Positions 1 to 9,810 are shown, counted from the stretch's first letter. The stretch: DNA of 64,000 bases from Pontivivens ytuae (GCF_015679265.1 NZ_CP064942.1:2078001-2142000); one strand, 5' to 3'. Notes: generated by a model from the sequence alone, not told the origin. Made by a program: numbers and translations.

Positions 1-376
1 CCGGGTGGTGACTGGACTGGTCCGCGGGGCGCATATCACTCCGCAAATTCAGTTGTCTGTGTGATGTGACATAGCGTCACCGCTTCGGAGGTCCGGTTTT
101 ATGTCCAAACGCGACAGGCCCGTGTCGCAATTGATCCACCTCGGGTTGAATGTGTGACGCCCTGGTCGCGGCACCCGTCGGCAGGTGCCGGTCGTCGGAA
201 GACGGCGATGTCAGATGGCGTCGCGATTCTGCGCCTCGTTGCCATCTCACCCCGGCGGCAGCCGGACGGCGGCTCCGCATTTCACCCGTGAAAACTCCCT
301 TTCGGATTTGGAGCGTCCCCCGCCCGCCCTACTGCGCCTAGATCGCGAAAAACGCGAGAGCACCGGGGAGGTCGGG
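1..376. other. non-coding 5' stretch upstream of aldo/keto reductase
   Basis: No convincing gene fills this stretch. The only small candidate is an 18-codon frame at 101-157 (MSKRDRPVSQLIHLGLNV), preceded by GGAGG at 87-91. Reading frames that run through 185-376 into the next gene lack a start signal and do not match that family's N-terminus. The left neighbour is outside the window, so part of this may be its promoter region. Confidence 0.5.
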
Positions 377-1384
377 ATGGAGATGCGACAACTGGGGCGA
401 TCGGGCCTGAAGGTCTCCGCCTTCACGCTCGGCTCCATGGAGTTCGGCGGCAAGGTGGCGGAACCGGAGGCCGCCGACATCTTCGCCTGCGCCCTCGACC
501 ATGGTGTCCGCGTCATCGATACCGCCAACTGCTACACCAATGGCTGCAGCGAGGAGATCGTGGGCCGGCTCATCGCGCCGCATCGGGAGCGCCTGCTGCT
601 CGCCACCAAGTTCTCCGTCCCGCTCGACCCAGAGCTACCCCATTCCGGCGGCACCAGCCGCAAGGCGGTGGTCGAGAGCTGCGAGGCGAGCCTGCGGCGG
701 CTCGGCACCGACTACGTCGACATCTACTACATCCATCGCCCCCATCCCGGCACCCCGATCGAGGAGACGCTGCGCGCGCTCGACGACCTCGTGCGCGCCG
801 GGAAGGTCCGCGCCATCGGCACGTCGAGCTTCGCGAGCTGGCAACTGGTCGAGGCGCAATGGTGCGCCGACCTGCGCAACCTCGCCCGCGCGACGGTGGA
901 GCAGACGCCCTACCACCTCCTCGACCGCCGGGTGGAGCGCGAGCTGGTGCCCGCCGCCCGCAGCCACGGCGTCGGTCTCACGATCTGGTCGCCGCTCGCC
1001 GGGGGCCTCCTGACCGGGAAGTACCTGCGCGACGGCGCCGGGGAGGACCGGCTCAAGGCCGACGATGCGGCGTGGGGTGCGAAGCACTTCTCGGATGCGG
1101 CGACCCGGGCGGTTGGCGCGCTCGACCGGATCGCGCGGGAGGCCGGCCACAGCCTCACCGAGATGTCCCTCGCCTGGACCCTCCGCCAGCCGGGCGTCAG
1201 TTCGATCGTGCTGGGCGCCCGCACCGTTGCGCAACTGGAGCAACAGCTTGCGGCGACCTCCGTCGAGTTGGCGGACGAAATCCTGGAGGCCATCGACGAG
1301 GTCGTCCCCTTCGGCGGTGTGAAGGTGCCCTACTACCTCGACGATGCCTTTGCCGACTTCACCCCAAACCGGTTCGCGTGGTGA
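377..1384 (+). CDS. aldo/keto reductase
   Basis: A 335-residue NAD(P)H-dependent oxidoreductase of the aldo/keto reductase superfamily (TIM barrel, cytosolic), close to the usual family length. The catalytic tetrad is readable: Asp in RVIDTA, Tyr in NCYTNG, Lys in LLATKFS and His in YYIHRPHPG. The C-terminal part carries the usual cofactor-loop sequence (SSIVLGARTVAQLEQ). The ATG at 377 is chosen because it starts the family-typical MRQLGRSGLKVS and follows a GGGGAGG ribosome site; the open frame extends upstream without homology. It lies 4 bases before the next gene, so the two are probably co-transcribed. The substrate cannot be told from sequence. Confidence 0.9.
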   Translation: MEMRQLGRSGLKVSAFTLGSMEFGGKVAEPEAADIFACALDHGVRVIDTANCYTNGCSEEIVGRLIAPHRERLLLATKFSVPLDPELPHSGGTSRKAVVESCEASLRRLGTDYVDIYYIHRPHPGTPIEETLRALDDLVRAGKVRAIGTSSFASWQLVEAQWCADLRNLARATVEQTPYHLLDRRVERELVPAARSHGVGLTIWSPLAGGLLTGKYLRDGAGEDRLKADDAAWGAKHFSDAATRAVGALDRIAREAGHSLTEMSLAWTLRQPGVSSIVLGARTVAQLEQQLAATSVELADEILEAIDEVVPFGGVKVPYYLDDAFADFTPNRFAW

Positions 1385-1388
1385 CCGC

Positions 1389-2399
1389 ATGAGCGTGCCC
1401 AGCCATATGCGCGCCGTCGTGGTTGAGGCCTTCGGCGGCCCCGAGGTCCTGACGCCCGTGGATCGACCCATGCCGCGCCCCAGGCTCGGACATGTCCTCA
1501 TCGAGCAAGCCGCCATCGGCATCAACTTCGTGGACCTGAACCACCGCGCAGGCACGCCCTACCCGATGACCCTGCCCTTCGTCCCGGGGATCGAGGCGAT
1601 CGGCCACGTGATCGCGCTGGGCGATGGCGTCGACCCGGGATGGGAGGGCGCGACCGTGGGCTATGCAGGCCCGATGCCGGGCGCCTATGCCTCCCACACC
1701 GTGATCGCGGCGGATGACCTCGTCCGGATCCCCGACGACCTTCCGGCCGAGCGTGCGGCGTCGGTGCTGATGCAGGGGATGACGGCCTGGTATCTTTCCC
1801 ACCTCGTCACAGAGTGCGGCCCGTCCGACCGCGTCCTTGTCCTCGCCGCGGCGACCGGCGTCGGCCGCCACCTCGCGCGCTGGCTCACGGCGAAGAGCGC
1901 CACCGTGATCGGTACGAGCCGCCGCGCCGCCGGCGTTGCCCGGATGCGCGAGGACGGAATCGCGCACGCTCTGCTGGTGGAGCATGCGGACGACCTGACG
2001 GATCTGGTGGCTGGTGAGCTCGGCACCCGGAACGGCGTGCACGTCGCCTTCGACAGCCTCGGCGGCCCGTTCTGCCGCCCCGCACTCGGCACGCTGGCGG
2101 CCAAGGGCCACTACATTAGTTACGGCCTTGCGGCAGGCCCCTCACCAGACCTGTCCGTCGCCGCACTGTCCGGTTTCTTCGACACAGATCTGGCCGGGTC
2201 GCTCCGCATGCAGTGGGCGAGCCTCGGCGACTATCTCGACACCCCCGAACTGCGTCAGCAAGCGGCGGATGCCGTGTTCAAAGCGCTGGCGGAGGGCATC
2301 CTGCTACAGCCCCCAACCGAGACATTCCCCCTCGACCAGGCGGCCGCGGCGCATGCGTGGCTCGACACCCACGACGGCAAGGCGCTGCTCACCCCTTGA
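1389..2399 (+). CDS. zinc-independent quinone oxidoreductase-like MDR protein
   Basis: A 336-residue medium-chain dehydrogenase/reductase of the quinone oxidoreductase (QOR) type, predicted to pass hydride from NADPH to quinones or enones. The N-terminal GroES-like domain begins MRAVVVEAFGGPEVL and contains GINFVDLNHRAG; the Rossmann segment has AAATGVGRHLARWL where QOR enzymes have AATGGVG. No zinc-binding cysteine cluster is present. The ATG at 1389 sits 4 bases after the aldo/keto reductase stop, indicating an operon of two small-molecule reductases. Its 3' end overlaps the convergent LysR gene by 11 bases. Confidence 0.87.
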   Translation: MSVPSHMRAVVVEAFGGPEVLTPVDRPMPRPRLGHVLIEQAAIGINFVDLNHRAGTPYPMTLPFVPGIEAIGHVIALGDGVDPGWEGATVGYAGPMPGAYASHTVIAADDLVRIPDDLPAERAASVLMQGMTAWYLSHLVTECGPSDRVLVLAAATGVGRHLARWLTAKSATVIGTSRRAAGVARMREDGIAHALLVEHADDLTDLVAGELGTRNGVHVAFDSLGGPFCRPALGTLAAKGHYISYGLAAGPSPDLSVAALSGFFDTDLAGSLRMQWASLGDYLDTPELRQQAADAVFKALAEGILLQPPTETFPLDQAAAAHAWLDTHDGKALLTP

Positions 2400-3306
2400 T
2401 CATGACGATCCCCGCGCCGGTCGCGGGCAGCTCCTGCTTCAGATGCTCGATGAAGAGGCTCAGCCGCGCGGGGCGGTAGCGTGTCTGCGGATACGCCACC
2501 GACAGCTTCAGAGGCGGTGGGAGCCAGCCTTGGCACACGATCCGCGCCTGATTCGCATCGATCGCGGGCTGCATCAGCCAGAGGGGCAGGATCGAGTAGC
2601 CGCGCCCGCCCAGCGTCAGACGCTCCGCGGCGAAGATGTTATTGGTGCAGATCGTGACCTTCGGCACCAGCGTCACCGCTTTCCCGTCAGGCCCCGTCAG
2701 CTCGATCTCCGTCCCGACATACGGGCCGAGCACCACCGCCGGCGCATCGGCGAGCTCGCCCGGATGCGCCGCCGTGATCCCGCTCGACGGCGCGGCAATG
2801 ACCGCCCGCTCGATCTGCCAGAGCCCGCGCACGATCAGGCTTTCATCCGTGATCGGTCCCACGCGGATCCACAGGTCGATCCCCTCGCCGATCAGGTCGC
2901 GCGGCGCGTCGTTGAGCTGCCACTCGATCGAAACCCCCGGAAACCGCTCGACGAAGGAGCCCGCGATGTCCGCCATGATCGTCTGACCCAGGCCGCTGGG
3001 CGCCGCCACGCGGATCTTGCCCCGCACGTCGTCCTTCTGCAGGCGGAACCGCTCGGCCACCGCCTCCCACTCGCCGAGGAGCTGGCGCGCGTCGCTCAGG
3101 AACTCCTGTCCCGCGTCGGTGAAGGAGAGCTCATGCGTCGTGCGCATGATGAGCTGCGTGCCGAGCTCCGTCTCCAACTCCCGCAACTGCCGGCTGGCCG
3201 AGGGCTGCGACAGCCCGAGAGAGCGGCCCGCGGCGCTCAGAGAGCCCGTCTCAGCGATGCGCACATAGAGGCGCATCAGGTCGAACCGGTCGAGTGTCTT
3301 GGCCAT
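2389..3306 (-). CDS. LysR-family transcriptional regulator
   Basis: A 305-residue LysR-type regulator. The N-terminal winged helix-turn-helix is clear (MRLYVRIAETGSLSAAGRSLGLSQPSASRQLRELE, about residues 11-45), followed by a periplasmic-binding-protein-like effector domain. It belongs to the group annotated as regulators of SDR or quinone-reductase genes. The gene is divergent from the SDR at 3560, with a palindromic LysR-type box at 3471-3487 between them, so it probably controls that gene and possibly itself. Its 3' end overlaps the convergent reductase gene by 11 bases. Confidence 0.92.
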   Translation of the reverse strand: MAKTLDRFDLMRLYVRIAETGSLSAAGRSLGLSQPSASRQLRELETELGTQLIMRTTHELSFTDAGQEFLSDARQLLGEWEAVAERFRLQKDDVRGKIRVAAPSGLGQTIMADIAGSFVERFPGVSIEWQLNDAPRDLIGEGIDLWIRVGPITDESLIVRGLWQIERAVIAAPSSGITAAHPGELADAPAVVLGPYVGTEIELTGPDGKAVTLVPKVTICTNNIFAAERLTLGGRGYSILPLWLMQPAIDANQARIVCQGWLPPPLKLSVAYPQTRYRPARLSLFIEHLKQELPATGAGIVMIKG

Positions 3307-3470
3307 GAAAGGGGTCCGTCATCCGGAAGGCGGATGACCACGATAGGCCAGTGCGGCTCATTGCGAAAGCTGTTCCGGCCCCGGTCGCCGTCGAGCGGCA
3401 AGGATGTATCGCAACCTGACTTGAACCGAGCCGCGACTAGCCCCTCCGTAATCCGCAAAATGGATATCTA

Positions 3471-3487
3471 TCAGAGATTATATCTGA
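3471..3487. promoter_or_regulatory. probable LysR operator (T-N11-A type palindrome)
   Basis: TCAGAGATTATATCTGA has matching 5-base arms TCAGA/TCTGA and fits the T-N11-A layout of LysR boxes. It lies in the divergent gap between the LysR gene (start 3306) and the SDR (start 3560), 72 bases upstream of the latter. Confidence 0.5.
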
Positions 3488-3559
3488 CTACCGAATGAAA
3501 GCACTCATCGGCATCTTCCCAGGCAACCGGACCACCCCGGACAGCAGAGGATGCACGAC

Positions 3560-4330
3560 ATGACCACCTTCAACGACAAGATCGTCCTGATCACCGGCGC
3601 CACCTCCGGCATCGGTGAGGCCGCCGCCCATGCCTTCGCCCGCGAAGGCGCCACCGTCATCGTCAACGGCCGCCGGGCCGAGAAGGGCGCTGCCGTCGTC
3701 GCCGCGATCCAAGCGGCCGGCGGCAAGGCGGAGTTCCTGCAGGGCGACGTCTCCGACGAGGGCACCATCGCCGGGATCGTCGACATCGTGGTGGCGAAGT
3801 ACGGCCGCCTCGACATCGCCTTCAACAATGCGGGCGTCGAGGGGAAGATGGGCGATCGGACCGCCGACCAGACCCAAGCCGATTACGACGAGAATATCGG
3901 CGTCAACATCGGCGGCGTCTTCTGGGCGATGAAGCACGAGATCCGCGCGATGCTCGCCCATGGCGGCGGGTCCATCGTCAACACCGCTTCGATCTTCAGC
4001 CAGATCGGGATGCCGGGCATGGCGCTCTACACCGCCTCCAAGCATGCGGTGCTGGGCCTGACCCGCGCGGCCTCCATCGAGTATGCGAAGGACGGCATCC
4101 GCATCAACGCGGTCAGCCCCGGCGGGGTGGAGACCGAGATGTTCGAGCGGGCCGCCGGTCCGCTGGAGCAGAACTCCGAAGGCCGCCAGTTCTTCACCAA
4201 CTTCCACCCGATGGGCCGGATCTCCCAGCCCGAGGAGCAGGCGGAGGCGGTGCTCTTCCTCGCCTCCGAGAAGGCGTCCTTCGTGAACGGCGCGAACCTC
4301 GCGGTCGACAGCGGCTGGAGCATTTCCTGA
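3560..4330 (+). CDS. SDR-family oxidoreductase
   Basis: A 256-residue classical short-chain dehydrogenase/reductase. Cofactor motif TGATSGIGE near the N-terminus, NNAG in the core, catalytic Ser in TASIF and YTASK as the Tyr-x3-Lys pair; the C-terminal VNGANLAVDSGWS is typical of glucose-1-dehydrogenase/FabG-like members. An in-frame ATG at 3551 also exists, but 3560 is better spaced (9 bases) from AGAGG at 3546-3550. It is divergent from the LysR gene, which likely regulates it, and is followed by a hairpin terminator at 4337. The substrate is unknown. Confidence 0.88.
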   Translation: MTTFNDKIVLITGATSGIGEAAAHAFAREGATVIVNGRRAEKGAAVVAAIQAAGGKAEFLQGDVSDEGTIAGIVDIVVAKYGRLDIAFNNAGVEGKMGDRTADQTQADYDENIGVNIGGVFWAMKHEIRAMLAHGGGSIVNTASIFSQIGMPGMALYTASKHAVLGLTRAASIEYAKDGIRINAVSPGGVETEMFERAAGPLEQNSEGRQFFTNFHPMGRISQPEEQAEAVLFLASEKASFVNGANLAVDSGWSIS

Positions 4331-4336
4331 GCGCGT

Positions 4337-4373
4337 GCCGGTGCCGATCCCCGGCACCGGCTTTCCCCTTTTT
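4337..4373 (+). terminator. Rho-independent terminator after SDR gene
   Basis: A 10-bp GC-rich stem (GCCGGTGCCG / CGGCACCGGC) with a 5-base loop is followed by TTTCCCCTTTTT, directly after the SDR stop. It separates the SDR gene from the exporter gene. Confidence 0.8.
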
Positions 4374-4386
4374 GCGGAGAACCGTC

Positions 4387-5322
4387 ATGGCCCATGTCAC
4401 CCTTACCCGCCCGGTCGCCGCGCCGACCGTCGATACACGACTGGTTGCGGGGATCGGTTTCGGCCTGATCGCGGCCATCGCCTGGTCGGGCTACACGATC
4501 GCCTCGCGCGCCGGGGTGATGTCGGGCTTCTCGGCGACGGACCTCACGGCGCTGCGGTTCATCGTGGCGGGCCTCGTCATGCTGCCCTTCGTGCTTCGCC
4601 GCGGTCTTGCGACCCTCGCGGGGATCGGCTGGCGGCGCGGGATCTTGCTGGCACTGGGCGCCGGGCCGCTCTTCAGTGGGCTCTACACCTACGGGCTTGG
4701 CGTGACGCCCTACGCGCACGGGCCGGTCATCAGCCCCTCGGTCGTCACGCTGGGCGCCCTTGGCCTTGCCGCCCTCGTGCTGGGCGAGCGCCCGGGCCCG
4801 TGGCGCCTGATCGGCACGGCGGCGGTCGTCGCGGGGCTGGTCCTTGTCGCCGGGGGCGAGGCGCTGTTCGGTGCGGAGGGTGACTTCACGCCATATGACC
4901 TGCTCTTCGTCGGGTCCGGGCTGCTCTGGGCCGGCTACACGGTGCTGCTGCGCCGCTGGCAGCTCGACCCGATCGCCGCCACGGCCGCCGTCGCCGTCGT
5001 CTCGATGATCGCGATCGCGCCCGCCTATCTGCTGACAGCGGACTACGGCCGCCTCTTCGCCGATCCGGGCGCGCTGGCGTTCCACGCGCTGATGCAGGGC
5101 GTCGTGGCGGCCGTGGTGGCGATCCTCGCCTTCAGCAAGGCCGTGGCCCTGCTCGGCGCCGGACGGGCCGGGATCTTCCCCTCGCTGGTGCCGGTCCTCG
5201 CCGTCGTGCTGGGCATCCCCTTCCTCGGCGAATGGCCGACCGCGGCACAGGTCGTCGGCATCGCCGTCGCCACCGCGGGGCTGTTCCTCGCCAGCGGGAT
5301 CATCGGCGGGCGGAAGAGCTGA
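4387..5322 (+). CDS. DMT-superfamily (EamA) transporter
   Basis: A 311-residue inner-membrane protein with about ten hydrophobic helices arranged as two EamA repeats, the standard plan of drug/metabolite transporters that export amino acids or small metabolites. Hydrophobic stretches begin at GIGFGLIAAIAWSGYTIASR and end at VVGIAVATAGLFLASGII. The ATG at 4387 has GGAGA six bases upstream; an in-frame ATG at 4372 lies inside the preceding terminator tail and is unlikely. The substrate is unknown. It is followed by a 115-base gap and the RND operon, with no sign of co-transcription. Confidence 0.85.
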   Translation: MAHVTLTRPVAAPTVDTRLVAGIGFGLIAAIAWSGYTIASRAGVMSGFSATDLTALRFIVAGLVMLPFVLRRGLATLAGIGWRRGILLALGAGPLFSGLYTYGLGVTPYAHGPVISPSVVTLGALGLAALVLGERPGPWRLIGTAAVVAGLVLVAGGEALFGAEGDFTPYDLLFVGSGLLWAGYTVLLRRWQLDPIAATAAVAVVSMIAIAPAYLLTADYGRLFADPGALAFHALMQGVVAAVVAILAFSKAVALLGAGRAGIFPSLVPVLAVVLGIPFLGEWPTAAQVVGIAVATAGLFLASGIIGGRKS

Positions 5323-5437
5323 GCCCCCGGCCATTCGCAGAACGAAAGATGGTCAGTCTCGTCAGCCGCCTACAGAAACCCGCGCGTCCGAAGCACTTCA
5401 CCACCCAACGAATACACACAGCCCATGGAGATGGCAC

Positions 5438-6625
5438 ATGTCGAAGAAACCTCTTCTTGCCGCACTGCTGTTGGGAACATCCCTCGCCGGCGGCTACCAC
5501 GTCTATCAAAGCCAGCTCGGTGCCGCGACCGCGGCCCCGGCACCCGAGGAAGCCCCGCTGCCCCGCGTCGTCGTGGCCGCGGCCGTCGAGCAACCGGTCA
5601 CCGAATGGGACCGCTACCCGGCCCGCTTCTCGGCAACGGAAGCCGTCGAGGTAAGCGCTCGCGTGAGCGGTCACCTCGTCGCCGTCCATTTCGAGGAAGG
5701 CCAGATCGTCGAGCAGGGCCAGCCGCTCTTCACCATCGACCAGCGCCCGTTTGAGGCCGCCCTGCGCCTCGCCGAGGCCGAGGTGGCCGAGGCCCGCGCC
5801 CGCGTCGGCCTCGCCCAGGTCGAGCTAGACCGGGTCAGCCAGCTCGTGGCCAACGGTCACTCCAGCCAGTCGCAGGGTGACGTGGCCGAGGCCGAGATGG
5901 CGAGTGCCGCTGCAAGCCTCGCGGCGGCAGAGGCGCGGGCCGAGCAGGCCGCGCTCGACCTCGACTACACCATCGTCCGCTCGCCCATCTCGGGCCGCAT
6001 CGACGAGACCCGGCTCGACCCCGGCAGCCTCGTCCGCGGCATCGGCGTGGGGGCGGAGACGCTGACCAGCATCGTCGCCCTCGACCCGATCCACGTCGTC
6101 TTCGACGTCGATCAGAACGCGCTGCTGCGCTACAACCGCCTGGCGCTCGAAGGCGTCCGCGGCTCCTCGCGCACCACGCCGAACCCGGTGCGGGTGACGC
6201 TGCCCGACGGCAGCGACGCGACGATCACCGGTCAGATGGACTTCGTCGCCAACCAGATCGATGAGGGCACCGGCACCATCCGCGCCCGCGCCCTCGTCCC
6301 CAATACCGACTTCCTGCTGACGCCCGGCATGTTCGCCCGGGTCGACCTGCTGGCCCGCCCCGACGCGCCCACGGTGCTGATCCCCGATCAGGCCATCGCC
6401 ATCGAGCAGACCAGCCGCACGGTTCTCGTCGTCGATGCCGAAGGCACCGTGGAGAGCCGTGTAATCGAGACCGGACCGCTCCACGAAGGCCTGCGCGTCG
6501 TGCGTCACGGCCTGGAGCCCGGTGAGCAGGTCATCGTCGAGGGCCGCCACCGCGCGCGTCCCGGCGCCACCGTCGCCGCCGAAACCGTAGAAGACGCTGG
6601 CCTCAACGTCGCCAGCGCCGAGTAA
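5438..6625 (+). CDS. RND efflux periplasmic adaptor subunit (MFP)
   Basis: A 395-residue membrane-fusion protein that would link an inner-membrane RND pump to an outer-membrane channel. An N-terminal signal or anchor (KKPLLAALLLGTSLAGGYHVY) is followed by the lipoyl half-motif SARVSGHLVAVHFEEGQIVEQGQPLFTID (written here as one landmark near residues 70-98), an alpha-helical hairpin rich in Ala/Glu, the second lipoyl half (IVRSPISGRIDE), and beta-barrel and membrane-proximal domains. No lipobox cysteine is seen. GGAG lies 7 bases before the start. It is 13 bases from the pump gene, so they form an operon; no outer-membrane factor or regulator is adjacent. Confidence 0.93.
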   Translation: MSKKPLLAALLLGTSLAGGYHVYQSQLGAATAAPAPEEAPLPRVVVAAAVEQPVTEWDRYPARFSATEAVEVSARVSGHLVAVHFEEGQIVEQGQPLFTIDQRPFEAALRLAEAEVAEARARVGLAQVELDRVSQLVANGHSSQSQGDVAEAEMASAAASLAAAEARAEQAALDLDYTIVRSPISGRIDETRLDPGSLVRGIGVGAETLTSIVALDPIHVVFDVDQNALLRYNRLALEGVRGSSRTTPNPVRVTLPDGSDATITGQMDFVANQIDEGTGTIRARALVPNTDFLLTPGMFARVDLLARPDAPTVLIPDQAIAIEQTSRTVLVVDAEGTVESRVIETGPLHEGLRVVRHGLEPGEQVIVEGRHRARPGATVAAETVEDAGLNVASAE

Positions 6626-6638
6626 GGGAGGTAAGACC

Positions 6639-9600
6639 ATGAAACTCGGACAGTTCTTCATCGAAAGGCCGATCTTCGCGATCTCGATGTCGGTCATCGT
6701 GCTCATCATGGGCCTTGTGGCCATGATGCGCCTTCCCATCAGCCAGTTCCCCGAGGTCGTGCCGCCCACCGTCGTGGTCGTCGCGCAGTACCCCGGGGCC
6801 GACGCCGCTACCATCGCGGAGACGGTCGCCACCCCCATCGAGCAGGAGGTGAACGGCGTGGACGGCATGCTCTACATGCAGTCGAACGCCACCAATGACG
6901 GCGAGATGCGCCTGACGGTCACCTTCGCCCTCGGCACCGATATCGACGAGGCGCTCGTGCTCGTGCAGAACCGAGTCGCGCTCGCCGAGCCGCGGTTGCC
7001 GGAGGAGGTGCGGCGCACCGGGGTCGCGGTCCAGAAGGACTCGCCCGACATGCTGCTGGTCGTCCAGCTCGTGTCGCCCGACGGCAGCCGCGACCAGCTC
7101 TTCCTGTCGAACTACGCCACCCAGCGGGTCGAACCGGTGCTGCGCCGGCTGCCCGGTGTCGGCTCGATCAACTCGATCGGCGCGCGCGACTACGCGATGC
7201 GCGTCTGGCTCGACCCGGAGCGGATCGCCAACCTGTCCCTCACCCCCGGTGAGGTCGTCGACGCGATCCGGGCCCAGAACGCCGCCGTCGCGGGCGGCCA
7301 ACTCGCCCAGCCCCCGGTCGCCACGGACCGGAGCTACCAGCCCGCGGTGACCCTGCGCGGTCGCCTCGACGAGGTCTCCGAATTCGAGGACATCGTGGTC
7401 AAGCGCGGCGATGATGGCCGCGTCGTGCGGCTCTCCGACGTCTCCCGCGTGGAGCTCGGCGCCCAGACCTACACCACCAACGCCCGCATGAACGGGCAGT
7501 CGATCGCCGCCCTGCTGATCTTCCAGCAACCCGGCGAGAACGCGATCGAGACCTCCGAGGCCGTCAAGGAGGTCATGGAGGAGCTCTCCGCCGACTTCCC
7601 CTCGGGCGTCGAATACCGCTCGACCTACAACCCGACGGACTTCTTCACCATCGAGTCGATCCTGGCGCTGGAGCACACGATCATCGAGGCCATCCTGCTG
7701 GTGGTTCTCGTCGTGATCGTCTTCCTGCAATCGGGCCGCGCGACGCTGATCCCGGTGGCCGCGATCCCGGTCAGCCTGATCGGGACGTTCATCGTGATGT
7801 CCGCACTCGGCTACTCGATCAACACGCTCACGCTGTTCGGCCTGGTGCTCGCGGTCGGGATCGTGGTCGATGACGCCATCGTGGTGGTGGAGAACGTGGA
7901 ACGCTATCTCGCCAAGGGCCTCTCGCCCGTCGAGGCGACGAAGCGGACCATGGCCGAGATCTCCGGCGCGCTGATCTCCATCGCGCTGGTGCTGAGTGCG
8001 GTCTTCGTGCCGACGATGCTGCTCGATGGCATCTCGGGCGAGTTCTTCCGCCAGTTCGCGGTCGCCATCGCGGTCGCCACGCTGATCTCCGCCTTCAACT
8101 CGCTGACGCTCAGCCCGGCGCTCGCCGCCCTGCTGCTGCGCCATGAGAAAACGGAGCGCAAGCAGAGCCTGCCGGCCCGTCTGGGCTCGGCCGCGGCCCG
8201 GCGGTTCAACCGCGGCTTCGACCGGCTCGCCGACCGGTATGCCGCACTCATTCGTCGCCTGATCGCGGCGCGCTGGGTGATGCTGCCGATCTACGGCGTA
8301 TTGGTGGCCGGTGCGGTCGGTTTGCTGATGACGACGCCCCGCGGCTTCGTCCCGGCCTCCGACCAGGGCTACCTGATCGTCACGGTTCAGATGCCCGCCG
8401 GCTCCGCCCTGTCCCGCACCGACGCGGCCGTCCGCGACGTGGCCGAGGCCGCGCTGGAGGTCGAGGGCGTGGAGTTCGTGCATGAGTTCACCGGCCTCGC
8501 GCCGCTGACCAACACGACCTCCAGCGCCTCCGGCGTGGTCTTCGCCCAGCTCTCATCGTTCGAGGAGCGGGGTGAGACGGGCCGGTCGCTCGACGTGATC
8601 CAGCCGGAGCTCGAGGCCGCAATGGCCGAGATCGCCGGTGCGCAGATCAACGTCATCGCACCTCCGACGATCCGCGGGATCGGGACGGGTGGCGGCTTCG
8701 CCCTGCGCGTGCAGGACTACGATGCCCGCGGCTCCGAAGACCTCTCGGCGGTGACCGGTGACCTGCTGGCCGCGCTCAACGCCGACCCGCGGGTGGCCTT
8801 CGCCTTCTCCCCCTTCACCGTGGACGCGCCGCAGGTCTATCTCGACGTCGATCACGCAAGGGCGGAGCAGATCGGCCTGCCGGTCGATGAACTGTCGGAG
8901 ATGCTGGAGGTCTATCTGGGCTCCCGTTACGTCAACGACATCAACCTCCTGGGCCGGACCTACCAGGTCCGCGCACAGGCAGCACCCGAGTTCCGGCTGG
9001 ATGCCGAGCAACTCGCCAGCCTGCGGACCCGGACGGCCGAGGGCCAGATGGTGCCGCTGGGCGCCGTCGCCACGGTGGAGACCCGGACGGGGGCGGAGCG
9101 TGTTCCGCGCTACAACCTCTTCCCCACGGCCGAGATCTTCGGCCAGGGCGCCAGCATCAGCTCGGGCGAAGCACTCGACCTCGTCGAGGAGATCGCCGCC
9201 GAGGTCCTGCCGCAGGGCTACGGCATCGAGTGGACGGATCTCAGCTACCAGGAGCGGCTGACGGAGGACGGGACGGTTCTGTTCCTGCTCGCCATCGTCT
9301 TCGTCTTCCTGGTGCTGGCCTCCCAGTACGAAAGCTGGACCCTGCCGCTCGCGGTCATCCTGATCGTGCCCACGGTGATCCTGTCCGCACTGGGCGGTGT
9401 GGTCTGGATGGGGATGGACAACAACCTGCTCACGCAGGTCGCCCTGATCGTCCTTGTCGGTCTGGCGTCGAAGAACGCGATCCTGATCGTGGAATTCGCC
9501 CGCCAGCTCGAAGCCGAGGGGCGGAGCGCGGTGGACGCCGCGGTCGAGGCTGCCCGGCTGCGGCTGCGCCCGATCCTGATGACGTCCTTCGCCTTCATCC

Positions 9601-9782
9601 TCGGCACCGTCCCTCTGGCCATCGCCGAAGGCGCGGGCGCCGAGCTGCGGCAGGCGATCGGCATCGCCGTCTTCTTCGGGATGTCGGGCGTGACCTTCTT
9701 CGGCCTGATCTACACGCCGATCTTCTACGCCCTGATCCGGGGCTGGGTCGCGCGGCCGAAGGCGGTTCCCGCCGCCGCCTGA
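6639..9782 (+). CDS. RND efflux inner-membrane transporter (HAE1 family)
   Basis: A 1047-residue proton-driven RND pump of the AcrB/MexB type, full length for the family. It starts MKLGQFFIERPIFA and has the classic duplicated layout of one helix, a large periplasmic loop and six helices, twice. The proton-relay aspartates appear in TM4 (GIVVDDAIVVVENVERY) and the partner lysine in TM10 (GLASKNAILIVEFARQ). A strong ribosome site (GGGAGGT) precedes the ATG. It is paired with the upstream adaptor and followed by a terminator at 9811. Substrates are probably hydrophobic drugs or detergents, inferred from the family only. Confidence 0.95.
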   Translation: MKLGQFFIERPIFAISMSVIVLIMGLVAMMRLPISQFPEVVPPTVVVVAQYPGADAATIAETVATPIEQEVNGVDGMLYMQSNATNDGEMRLTVTFALGTDIDEALVLVQNRVALAEPRLPEEVRRTGVAVQKDSPDMLLVVQLVSPDGSRDQLFLSNYATQRVEPVLRRLPGVGSINSIGARDYAMRVWLDPERIANLSLTPGEVVDAIRAQNAAVAGGQLAQPPVATDRSYQPAVTLRGRLDEVSEFEDIVVKRGDDGRVVRLSDVSRVELGAQTYTTNARMNGQSIAALLIFQQPGENAIETSEAVKEVMEELSADFPSGVEYRSTYNPTDFFTIESILALEHTIIEAILLVVLVVIVFLQSGRATLIPVAAIPVSLIGTFIVMSALGYSINTLTLFGLVLAVGIVVDDAIVVVENVERYLAKGLSPVEATKRTMAEISGALISIALVLSAVFVPTMLLDGISGEFFRQFAVAIAVATLISAFNSLTLSPALAALLLRHEKTERKQSLPARLGSAAARRFNRGFDRLADRYAALIRRLIAARWVMLPIYGVLVAGAVGLLMTTPRGFVPASDQGYLIVTVQMPAGSALSRTDAAVRDVAEAALEVEGVEFVHEFTGLAPLTNTTSSASGVVFAQLSSFEERGETGRSLDVIQPELEAAMAEIAGAQINVIAPPTIRGIGTGGGFALRVQDYDARGSEDLSAVTGDLLAALNADPRVAFAFSPFTVDAPQVYLDVDHARAEQIGLPVDELSEMLEVYLGSRYVNDINLLGRTYQVRAQAAPEFRLDAEQLASLRTRTAEGQMVPLGAVATVETRTGAERVPRYNLFPTAEIFGQGASISSGEALDLVEEIAAEVLPQGYGIEWTDLSYQERLTEDGTVLFLLAIVFVFLVLASQYESWTLPLAVILIVPTVILSALGGVVWMGMDNNLLTQVALIVLVGLASKNAILIVEFARQLEAEGRSAVDAAVEAARLRLRPILMTSFAFILGTVPLAIAEGAGAELRQAIGIAVFFGMSGVTFFGLIYTPIFYALIRGWVARPKAVPAAA

Positions 9783-9810
9783 TACCCGCTGTTCCACGCG
9801 GCTGACACGA

